Shown piece by piece: positions 37,655 through 46,063 of a stretch of DNA of 64,000 bases. A program made the translations under genes and the position numbers. Within the stretch, counting starts at the first letter, position 1; every line of letters begins with the position of its first letter. A model generated the notes under the pieces. It was not told the origin of the DNA. It was given only the letters and a program-made list of their open reading frames with translations, and did not search any database. Location: positions 1,424,427 through 1,488,426 of the forward strand of contig JADCRD010000001.1 in NCBI GenBank assembly GCA_014946745.1, given 5' to 3'. Source of the DNA: Lysobacterales bacterium (GTDB lineage: Bacteria; Pseudomonadota; Gammaproteobacteria; Xanthomonadales; Xanthomonadaceae).

Positions 37655-40600
37655 GTACCGCCATGAACGCCCGTATCGAGCCCGTTCTTTGTGCGCACGC
37701 GGCAGGGACAACGGACCTGAGCGCAGGCCACTTCGGACACCGCAGCCGGCAAGGCATCCGCGCCTGCCTGCTCGCGGCCAGCCTGCTGCTGCCGGCCCTG
37801 CCTGCGGCCGCCCAGTGGCCCATGGGCATCCCCGCCACCGGTGACGTCGAAGTCACTGCGATCGCCAATGCGAGCAACGGCGACACCATCGTCGCCGGCC
37901 AGTATTCCGGGCTGCTCGAATACGGCGGCCAGTCGCTGGCCTCGGAAGGCCTGGAGGACATCTTCATCGCCCGCGTGAGAGCGGGAGGGCAGGTCGTGTG
38001 GGTGCGCCGCGCCGGTGGGCCTTCGATCGACACGGTGCGCGCGATCAGCCTGGATGCGGCCAACAACGTATTCATCGTCGGCGGTTTCTTCGGCTCCGCC
38101 CGCTTCGGCGGCAGCGATCTCGGCGCACCTGGCGCCACCGATCGCGACGGCTACGTCGCCAAGCTGGATTTCGACGGCAGCTGGCGCTGGGCGCGCAAGA
38201 TGGGCGGCGCCGGCAATGACGAGACCAGCGGTGCTGCGACCCTGCCGGGCGACAACACCCAGATTCCGCCGGTCACCGAGTCGGTGGCGGTCACGGGACG
38301 ATACGTCTGCACGGCCAGCTTCGGATCGACCACCCTCAACGCCCCCAGCTGCCCAGAGGGTGGCTCTGACCTCTTCGTCGCACGATTGAGCACGAACGGT
38401 GATTGGCTGTGGGCGCGCAGCCGCGGGGGAGCGGCCTCAGGCACCGATCGTGCAACCCACATGCTGGCGGATGCCGACAACCGGCTGTTCGTCATCGGCC
38501 AGGGGGCAGGCGGGTCGCAATCGACTCTGACCTCCAGCAACTTCAACGACGGATCGCTCCAGGGCTGGACCCCCTCCGACCCCAATCGAGGCGCGGTCAG
38601 CCCCACCAGCGGCACGCTGGATGGCTCACCCTATTCGTTCTTCAACGGCACCAACACCCTGGTATTGCGTGGCGGTGGTGTCAATGTCGCCGGCCCGATC
38701 TTCGATACCAGCGGAGCGGATGCGATCGAGGTGTCGCTGGACCTCCTGCGCGGATTCTCCAACGATGCCCGCTTGTACACGCGGGTCACCGAACAACCTG
38801 ATCCCGGCGAAGACATCTTCGTCGACTACCTCGGGGTCGACGGGCAGTGGCGCACCCTTCTTCAGCGCAACAGCGGCTTCGTGGGGCCGCAGAATCTCGC
38901 CCTGACGATTACCGATCCGCGCGCCCTGCATCCGGGTTTCCGGCTTCGCTTCAACATGCCTGGCGGTTCTGGCAGCCCCAGTCCGGGCGCTTACTTCGAC
39001 TGGTGGCACATCGACAACGTCCAGATCCGCGCGCGGCCGCGGGTCGCCTTCGTGCTGCCCGTGAGCAATGTCATCGGCGATTCGCCGACCCTGGGTTCCG
39101 CTCAACAGCTGCCCGCCGGGCTGGTGCCCTCGGGCATGGCCATCGATCGCAGTCGCCGACGTCTGCTGCTGACCGGCAGCCACAGCGGCAGCGGTGCGCC
39201 GAACCAATGCGCGCCGCCCACTGGCGCGGGCGCCTTCGTGGCCAGCTTCGACATCGGCGGATTGAGCGCGAACTGCGTCTGGGCGCGTTTCGTGCGCGGC
39301 GCGATCGGCGGAGGCGTCAGCGTCGATCCGCAGGGCAGGGTGTACTTCACCGGCGCGTTCAGCGGGCCGACGACCTTCTTCACCGATCCCGGCGGACGCG
39401 GCAGCCTGGACTCGCAGGGCGCCGCCAGCGATGTGTACATCGCCGCGGTCGACAGCAGCGGCGGCTGGCAGTGGGTGACCGGTGGCGACCGCTCTGATGC
39501 CGAAACCCGCCTGCCGTCCTTCGCGGGCGGCGGCGGCGCCGATCGCGGTCGGGTCATCAGCAACAGCGGCGGCGGCAGCCTCTACGTCGGAGGCAGCTTC
39601 GAGGGTATCGCCCGCTTCGGTCCGCAGGATCAGCTGATCGCGCAGGGGCGCGACGGGTTCCTGTTGAACCTGGGCGACGACGGCCGCTTCTTCGAGGAGG
39701 AGCGCTGGCTCGCCGGGCAGCCGCTGGTGCCGCCACCGAACGCCAAGGTCGACGACGTGACCTATCGCCCCGAGTTCGCCGTGGACGGCGCGCCGTTCGA
39801 TGCCATCGGCAACAAGATTTTCTACTGGGCCGCCCCGGGTGCGCCTGGCTCGGGGCGCTTGGCGCGGCTGATCCCACTGCAGCCCTTCGGCCGCATCGAA
39901 GTGCGCTGGCGCGTGCAGGGCGATGACCTGACCTCGACGCGCCGGATCAGCAGCCTGGGTGTGGTCGGTTGGCCGATCGCCTCCTGCACCCAGGCGATTG
40001 GCGTCGGCTGCGTGCAGGACCATGTCGTCGGTGCCCCGGTGCAGGCGGAGCCTGCTGCCGGCAACTACAAGGTGCTGGAGCTGGTCACCCCGGGCACGGG
40101 ATCCAGCGGCGCCACCTACGCAGCGGGACAGTTCAACGCGACCCGCAGCGGCTTTGCCAGCCTGATCTACGTCAACGGCCCGAGCATCGATCCACTGCAG
40201 TTCCCGGTGGAAGTCGAGGTGGTGCGCTCGCAGCCGTACTCGACGGTGCCGCTGTTCAGCGACAACGTGCCCGCGCAGATCGGCGAGGCGCTGGTCGACA
40301 GCTATCACAACGAGCCTGGCACCACCGGTTTCGTGATCAATGAGCACGCCTTCTACGACGGCGTGGGTCAGGACGCCGCCTACAACCGGGCGGCGCGCAC
40401 CGGCGCCATCATCCCGGTCAACCGTTATGCCGTTGGCCGCGGCCAGGACCAGGGGCGCGAGCTCGCCGTGGCTTGGTACCACGCCAAGTCGCGCGGTGTG
40501 TACTGGCCCGAGAAGGCCGTCCGCTACCAGCCCTATTGGCCGTTCGACCCGGACCGCATCGTCATCGCCAGCCAGCAAGGCGGCGAGAACCTGGGCCAGG

Positions 40601-43600
40601 CGCCGCTGGATCCGCAGCTGTTTGCGTCGGCGCGGATCTACATCCAGAACGACTTCGGCCTGCCGGGCTACAACCCCAACGACGAGCACGCCTTCACCGC
40701 GCCCTCGCAGACCGGCACCGGCTTCGAGGCCGTGTTCGCGCTGCGTTCGGATTTCGGCAGCGCGCTGCCCGGGGATACCACAGCAGCCTCCGACCCCTAT
40801 GTGCTGGTCAAGTACTTCCATACCGCCAGCGGAAGGTGGCGCTTCCGCGTTTTCCGCGTGCAGGCGACCGGCGCCGGCTTCAACCAGTTCCGCTTTGCCG
40901 GCACGGCCGGCACCACGGTGTCGCCGCCGTATCCCGTGCGTCTGCTGCCCGGCTGTGCGCAGACCTACGTGGTCGGCCAAGCCGTCGGCGAGCAGCCGCC
41001 ACCGCCGTTCTTCCAGGACTACAAGAACCAGCTGTGGGCGAAGTCGGCCGGCAGTGGCAGCGTGCGCTACTTCTATCCCGCCCAGGCCGGCTTCTTCACC
41101 GACCTCAACAACAACGACACCAACGACATCGCTACCGGAATCTGCGTCCCCTGGCTCGCGCGGCTGCCGGTCGCCGAGGGCGGCACCAGTTCGCCGGTCG
41201 AGCCGGTGCAGGTGGACTACGACATCGCCTGGCCAGAACAGGTGCCTCTGCTGATCAGCGGCGAGACCCTGCTGACGCCCAAGCGCGGCCTGCCGGACAT
41301 CCTCAACCAGGCGGCGGTCGAGGTCGTCTATGACGACATCCAGGCGACGCGATCGAATCCTCTGCCGAGCGACACCCTGGCGCAGCTGATCGATCCGCTG
41401 AACCCGCGGTTTGTGATCCTGCCGGCGATCCCGTCCGCGGTGGCCAAGGAGTTCCAGACCGACGGCACCGAGGCCATCCTGGGCTCCAGTGACGGCGCGC
41501 TGAAGCTGCCGGTGTCGATCGGCAGCCGCCTGCGCTACGAGCCGCTCAACCGGCGGCTGGTGTTCAAGGGCAGCGCCGATTACAGCCGGGCAGGGGATCC
41601 CTTCCTGCTGCTCAACGTGCTGTCCAAGCGCGATCGGGTCACCCTGAAGCGGCTGGATGGCGGCGACGGAAGCGAGCAGTCTGGCTTCACCGGCGCCTGT
41701 GCCACCGCGGCGGCCAACTGCAGCTGGGACCAGGCGATCGAGGCCCTGTTCCGCAAGAGTCGCAATCCGCAAGGCATCACCCGGGTCTGCACCAGTTCGC
41801 GGATCGGCGAGAACCGCCAGCGCATCTGCGACAGCTCTCGTGCGGTGACGCCCGATGACGTGCTGATCGGCTACAAGGACAGCAACAACGACGGCATCCT
41901 CGAGCCGTTCCAGGCGGTGGGCGTGCAGCCCGCGCTGACGGCAGGCCTTTCGCAGGGCTCGGGCTACATGACCGTGGCCTTCAACAATGATCCCGCACTC
42001 AACCCCTTGCCGGTCAGCCTTGAGGTGATCGAGGTCGGCTGCCTGCGCAACCCCCCGCCACCTGCCACCGCCACCCTGGTCGCGCCCTACCAGGGCCAGA
42101 TCAATGTGATTTCGCCGCCGAACGTCTTCGACGAGCAGCTGGTGCTGCGCCACAGCGGTGACTTCGGCGGCAATGTCGATGCCCTCGACTTCGAGTGGTT
42201 CTTCCGGCCCGACACCAGCGGTGTACCGCCCACCGTGCTGCCCAGCCCGGAAACCGGCCAGCTCAACGGCTGGATCCAGTTCTCCGTTCCGAATCCGCAG
42301 GGTGCGGTCGAGATCAGCATCGAAGGCGCCAACATCCAGACCCTCTCCGACAACTGGTACCTGGCGCGCTACCGCGGTCTGCCCGGCTGCAACAACGCCA
42401 GCCAGTGGAGCCTTTGGGCGGGCCAACCCGGTGCCACCCCGCAGCAGCCGCGTGCGCAGCTGGCCGAAGGCTGGGTGAAGCGCGTGCTCGGCCGGCTCAA
42501 CCCCTTCGAGGCGCGGGTTCAAAACTTCGCGCAGGCGGCAACCAACAACTACGCCAGCATGCTGGTGCAGCTCGGCCAGCGCTACGAAGGGCCGATCGCG
42601 CTCAACAACGACCCGAACAACCTCAACCAGATCGGGCTGATCGAGGCCTACACCACGGTCATGCGCCGCGCCCTTCAGCTGTCGGTCGATTCCTCGCCGC
42701 CGGTGGACTATGGGCCGGCCAATTCGGCGGTGCTGCTGGTGGCCTCGCGACTCGTCGACTTCTACACCTTGCTCGGCAACGAGGCCTATGCCGATGCGCA
42801 GGACCCGACCATCGGCATCACCACCAGCTCGGGCACTTTCTCGCTGGCGCCAGCGATCTTCAATTTCCAGAATCAGCTGCCGTCGCTGCTGGAGGAAGAA
42901 CTGATCCTGCTGCGCGGTCGTGACAACAGCCTTGGCCCGGTGGCTGCGCGGCCCGTCTACAACCGGCTGTTCTGGAACTTCACCACCGGCCAGGGCGAGG
43001 TGGCCTACGCGCTGTCGTACAACATCACCGACCAGAACGCCGATGGCATCATCAACGAGCAGGATGCGCGCAAGCTGTTCCCGCAGGGGCACGGCGACGC
43101 CTGGGGCCACTACCTGACGGCGGCCAAGACCTATTACAGCCTGCTGCGGCATCCGTTCTTCTCGTGGAACCCGCAGGCTGAAGCCGTGCTGGTCGCAGGC
43201 GTGCCGATCGCCGTCGATTTTCTCGACGAGCGCCAGTTCGCGCTGACCGCCGCCGCCAAGGCGCGAGTCGGCGCCGAAGTCGTCGACCTCACCTACCGCG
43301 CGGCCTACACCGAGAACCCCGACGGCCAGTGGCAGGGCTATGCGGACACCCGCCCCGAGCGCGCCTGGGGCCTGTCGGAGTGGGGCCGTCGCGCCGGCAT
43401 GGCGTCTTACTTCGACTGGGTCACGGTCAACGCCATCCTGCCGGAAGTCGATAACGACCCGAACAAGGTGGGCATTCAGAAAATCGACCGCACCACCATC
43501 TCCGAGCTGACCGAGATCATCGGCCATTACGGCAACATCCAGGCGCAGGTCGACAAGGCCGATGCCGGCTTGAATCCGCTGGGTCTGGCCAAGAACGTGG

Positions 43601-46062
43601 TGCCGTTCGACATCGATCCGGCGCAGCTGCAGGACGCCAACAAGACCCAGTTCGAACAGGTCTACGACCGCGCTCTGCGTGCCTTGCAGAACGTCGTCAA
43701 CGTCTGGGACTACGCCAACCAGTTGAACAACCAGATGCGCCGCAACCAGAACGAGGTGGATGACATCCGCCGCGATTCCACCGCGCAGGAAACCGACTTC
43801 GCCAACCGATTGATCGAGATCTTCGGCTATCCCTACGCCGATGACATCGGGCCGGGTGCAACCTACCCGGCGGGCTACAACGGCGCCGACATCTACCACT
43901 ACATGATGGTCGACGTGCCGCAGCTGGCCGGCACGTCCTTCGATTTCGACATCGATCCGAACAACCCGCCCACCAGCGGTCAGAGCATCGACGACCTCGG
44001 CATCACCCGGATCAAGCGCTTCACGGCGACCTACTCGCCGAGCCCGAACGGCATGAACTTCTTCAACCTGAAGCCGATCCCGCCAGGGCAGCCCGATACC
44101 ACCGGTGCCAACGGTCAGTCCTGCCGCAATCAACCCCTGAGCGTGGGCTGCCCGCTCGGCAACCTCGACACGAGCACGCCGCTGGAAGTGGAATACACGA
44201 CCATCGAGTCGCCCGACTTCGGCTTCTGGTTCACCAAGCCGCCGGAGTGGACCGGACAGCGGCGGGCCCCGGGGCGGCTACAGCAGACCCTGCACCAGAT
44301 GGTCCAGGCGCGCGTGGCGCTCAAGCAGGCGCTGCTCGAGTACGACCTGCTGCGGCAGGAGATCGAAGGGGCGGCCGATACGCTGCGTGCGACCTTCGAC
44401 ATCGAAGAGCGCAACATCAACATCCTGATCAACCAGCGCAGCGAGTTGAAAGCACTCACCGCGACCACCGCGGCGATGAGCGCGGCGGCGACCGTCGCAC
44501 GCCGGATCGGCGACTTCGCCGACTTCACGTTCGAGGACACCGCTGAATGTCTGCCCGAAGTGTTCATCGCCGGCCTGGCCGCAGGCGGCGACATGACTTC
44601 GGGCATCCGCTGCGGCATCAAGCAGGCCGGCAACGGCGTCAAGCTGGGCCTCGACACGGTGGCGGATGGTCTCGACATCATCGGCACCGCCACCGAAGCG
44701 GCCAAAGAGGACGTCACCGAGCTGGCGGGCCTGAACACGGCCATTAACAATGCCAACCTCAACCTGTTCAATTCGCTGGGTGAGGTGGACACGCTGATCC
44801 GCAGGGAGCCGATCCTGCGCGCCGAAGTGTACGCACGCACGGAAGCCATCAAGCAGCTGCTCGGCGACTACCAGGCGACTCTGGCCGAAGGTCTCCGTGT
44901 CATGGACAGCATGATCGCCTTCCGCCGCAACGGCGCCGCCGAAATCCAGCAGTACCGCTACCAGGACATGGCCTTCCGCATCTTCCGCAACGATGCCCTG
45001 CAGAAGTACCGGGCCGCGTTCGACCTGGCTGCACGCTACGTGTATCTGGCAGCCGCCGCGTATGACTACGACACCAATCTTCTGGGCGCCAACCAGCAGG
45101 CGGGTCAGGCCTTCCTGACCCGGATCGTGCGTGAGCGCAGCATCGGTCAGGTGCTGAACGGCACGCCGGTGGCGGGAACCACCGGCCTTGCCGGCGTGAT
45201 GGCGCAGATGAGTCTCAACTTCGATGTTCTGAAAGGCCAGATGGGCTTCAACAACCCGCAGGTCGAGACCAATCGATTCTCGCTGCGGCGCGAGCTGTTC
45301 CGGATTCCCGAAGGGCCGGAGGGCGACGAGGCCTGGCGGGCCAAGCTGGAGTCCTTCAAGGTGGATGATCTCTGGCGGGTGCCTGAGTTCAGGCGCTACG
45401 CGCGGCCGTTTGCGCCAGAGTCGGCGGGACCGCAGCCGGGCCTGGTCATCGAGTTCACGACCAATGTCAGCTTCGGGCTGAACTTCTTCGGCTGGGCCCT
45501 TGGGCCGCAGGACAGCAGCTACGACTCCAGCCAGTTCAGCACGCGCATCCGCTCGGTCGGGGCCTGGTTTGGCAACTATGCGAATCTGCCGCTGGCCGAT
45601 GACCCGCGCGTGTACCTGTTCCCGGTCGGCGCCGACGTGCTGCGCTCGCCTTCGGCCAACGATTTCGCCGTCCGCGAATGGCAGGTGGTCGACCAGGCGG
45701 TTCCGGTGCCGTTCCCGATCAACAGCCAGGAGCTGACCGACTACGACTGGCTGCCGGTGGCCGACACCCTGTCCGAAAGCAGCACCGAGATACGCCGCTA
45801 CGGGCGCTTCCGCGCCTTCCACTTCGCCGAGCCCTTCGATGATTCGCAGGTCACCTCAGACAGCCGCCTGATTGGCCGCTCGGTGTGGAATCGCCGCTGG
45901 CTGATGATCATCCCGGGTGGAACGTTCCTGAACGATCCGGTCGACGGCCTCGACACCTTCATCCAGGGCCCGCGGATTCCGGGCGGCAGTGGCCAGCGCG
46001 ACGGTCGGGGTGTCAATGACATCCGGATCTTCTTCAAGACCTATGCCTACTCGGGGAACTGA
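37651..46062 (+). CDS. Giant (2803 aa) exported protein: SBBP-type propeller, EF-hand/dockerin-like motif and long helical region
   Basis: Start is the ATG overlapping the previous stop; the frame upstream of it is out of place within the 580-aa gene. A signal peptide (ACLLAASLLLPALPAAA) ends near residue 54, after a long 35-residue leader. Residues about 60-690 are beta-propeller repeats of the SBBP type (DIFIARVRAGGQVVWVRRAGG, VAKLDFDGSWRWARKMGG), interrupted at about 290-465 by a jelly-roll-like segment ending FDWWHIDNVQI. A long beta-rich middle of unknown fold follows. DQNADGIINEQDA near 1795 is an EF-hand/dockerin-like loop. About 2210-2480 is strongly helical and Gln/Glu/Ala-rich with heptad character. 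A beta-rich end closes with FFKTYAYSGN. I do not recognise the whole; a large secreted adhesin, enzyme or toxin-like particle are all possible. Confidence 0.88.
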   Translation: MSTAMNARIEPVLCAHAAGTTDLSAGHFGHRSRQGIRACLLAASLLLPALPAAAQWPMGIPATGDVEVTAIANASNGDTIVAGQYSGLLEYGGQSLASEGLEDIFIARVRAGGQVVWVRRAGGPSIDTVRAISLDAANNVFIVGGFFGSARFGGSDLGAPGATDRDGYVAKLDFDGSWRWARKMGGAGNDETSGAATLPGDNTQIPPVTESVAVTGRYVCTASFGSTTLNAPSCPEGGSDLFVARLSTNGDWLWARSRGGAASGTDRATHMLADADNRLFVIGQGAGGSQSTLTSSNFNDGSLQGWTPSDPNRGAVSPTSGTLDGSPYSFFNGTNTLVLRGGGVNVAGPIFDTSGADAIEVSLDLLRGFSNDARLYTRVTEQPDPGEDIFVDYLGVDGQWRTLLQRNSGFVGPQNLALTITDPRALHPGFRLRFNMPGGSGSPSPGAYFDWWHIDNVQIRARPRVAFVLPVSNVIGDSPTLGSAQQLPAGLVPSGMAIDRSRRRLLLTGSHSGSGAPNQCAPPTGAGAFVASFDIGGLSANCVWARFVRGAIGGGVSVDPQGRVYFTGAFSGPTTFFTDPGGRGSLDSQGAASDVYIAAVDSSGGWQWVTGGDRSDAETRLPSFAGGGGADRGRVISNSGGGSLYVGGSFEGIARFGPQDQLIAQGRDGFLLNLGDDGRFFEEERWLAGQPLVPPPNAKVDDVTYRPEFAVDGAPFDAIGNKIFYWAAPGAPGSGRLARLIPLQPFGRIEVRWRVQGDDLTSTRRISSLGVVGWPIASCTQAIGVGCVQDHVVGAPVQAEPAAGNYKVLELVTPGTGSSGATYAAGQFNATRSGFASLIYVNGPSIDPLQFPVEVEVVRSQPYSTVPLFSDNVPAQIGEALVDSYHNEPGTTGFVINEHAFYDGVGQDAAYNRAARTGAIIPVNRYAVGRGQDQGRELAVAWYHAKSRGVYWPEKAVRYQPYWPFDPDRIVIASQQGGENLGQAPLDPQLFASARIYIQNDFGLPGYNPNDEHAFTAPSQTGTGFEAVFALRSDFGSALPGDTTAASDPYVLVKYFHTASGRWRFRVFRVQATGAGFNQFRFAGTAGTTVSPPYPVRLLPGCAQTYVVGQAVGEQPPPPFFQDYKNQLWAKSAGSGSVRYFYPAQAGFFTDLNNNDTNDIATGICVPWLARLPVAEGGTSSPVEPVQVDYDIAWPEQVPLLISGETLLTPKRGLPDILNQAAVEVVYDDIQATRSNPLPSDTLAQLIDPLNPRFVILPAIPSAVAKEFQTDGTEAILGSSDGALKLPVSIGSRLRYEPLNRRLVFKGSADYSRAGDPFLLLNVLSKRDRVTLKRLDGGDGSEQSGFTGACATAAANCSWDQAIEALFRKSRNPQGITRVCTSSRIGENRQRICDSSRAVTPDDVLIGYKDSNNDGILEPFQAVGVQPALTAGLSQGSGYMTVAFNNDPALNPLPVSLEVIEVGCLRNPPPPATATLVAPYQGQINVISPPNVFDEQLVLRHSGDFGGNVDALDFEWFFRPDTSGVPPTVLPSPETGQLNGWIQFSVPNPQGAVEISIEGANIQTLSDNWYLARYRGLPGCNNASQWSLWAGQPGATPQQPRAQLAEGWVKRVLGRLNPFEARVQNFAQAATNNYASMLVQLGQRYEGPIALNNDPNNLNQIGLIEAYTTVMRRALQLSVDSSPPVDYGPANSAVLLVASRLVDFYTLLGNEAYADAQDPTIGITTSSGTFSLAPAIFNFQNQLPSLLEEELILLRGRDNSLGPVAARPVYNRLFWNFTTGQGEVAYALSYNITDQNADGIINEQDARKLFPQGHGDAWGHYLTAAKTYYSLLRHPFFSWNPQAEAVLVAGVPIAVDFLDERQFALTAAAKARVGAEVVDLTYRAAYTENPDGQWQGYADTRPERAWGLSEWGRRAGMASYFDWVTVNAILPEVDNDPNKVGIQKIDRTTISELTEIIGHYGNIQAQVDKADAGLNPLGLAKNVVPFDIDPAQLQDANKTQFEQVYDRALRALQNVVNVWDYANQLNNQMRRNQNEVDDIRRDSTAQETDFANRLIEIFGYPYADDIGPGATYPAGYNGADIYHYMMVDVPQLAGTSFDFDIDPNNPPTSGQSIDDLGITRIKRFTATYSPSPNGMNFFNLKPIPPGQPDTTGANGQSCRNQPLSVGCPLGNLDTSTPLEVEYTTIESPDFGFWFTKPPEWTGQRRAPGRLQQTLHQMVQARVALKQALLEYDLLRQEIEGAADTLRATFDIEERNINILINQRSELKALTATTAAMSAAATVARRIGDFADFTFEDTAECLPEVFIAGLAAGGDMTSGIRCGIKQAGNGVKLGLDTVADGLDIIGTATEAAKEDVTELAGLNTAINNANLNLFNSLGEVDTLIRREPILRAEVYARTEAIKQLLGDYQATLAEGLRVMDSMIAFRRNGAAEIQQYRYQDMAFRIFRNDALQKYRAAFDLAARYVYLAAAAYDYDTNLLGANQQAGQAFLTRIVRERSIGQVLNGTPVAGTTGLAGVMAQMSLNFDVLKGQMGFNNPQVETNRFSLRRELFRIPEGPEGDEAWRAKLESFKVDDLWRVPEFRRYARPFAPESAGPQPGLVIEFTTNVSFGLNFFGWALGPQDSSYDSSQFSTRIRSVGAWFGNYANLPLADDPRVYLFPVGADVLRSPSANDFAVREWQVVDQAVPVPFPINSQELTDYDWLPVADTLSESSTEIRRYGRFRAFHFAEPFDDSQVTSDSRLIGRSVWNRRWLMIIPGGTFLNDPVDGLDTFIQGPRIPGGSGQRDGRGVNDIRIFFKTYAYSGN

Positions 46063-46063
46063 C

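Noticed and set aside
38626-44133. An 1835-codon open frame on the minus strand inside the 2803-residue gene
   Set aside because: It is a shadow of the strong third-position GC bias of the plus-strand gene. The translation is a monotonous His/Asp/Val/Arg/Gly/Gln mix without domains, and no ribosome site or signal peptide is present.
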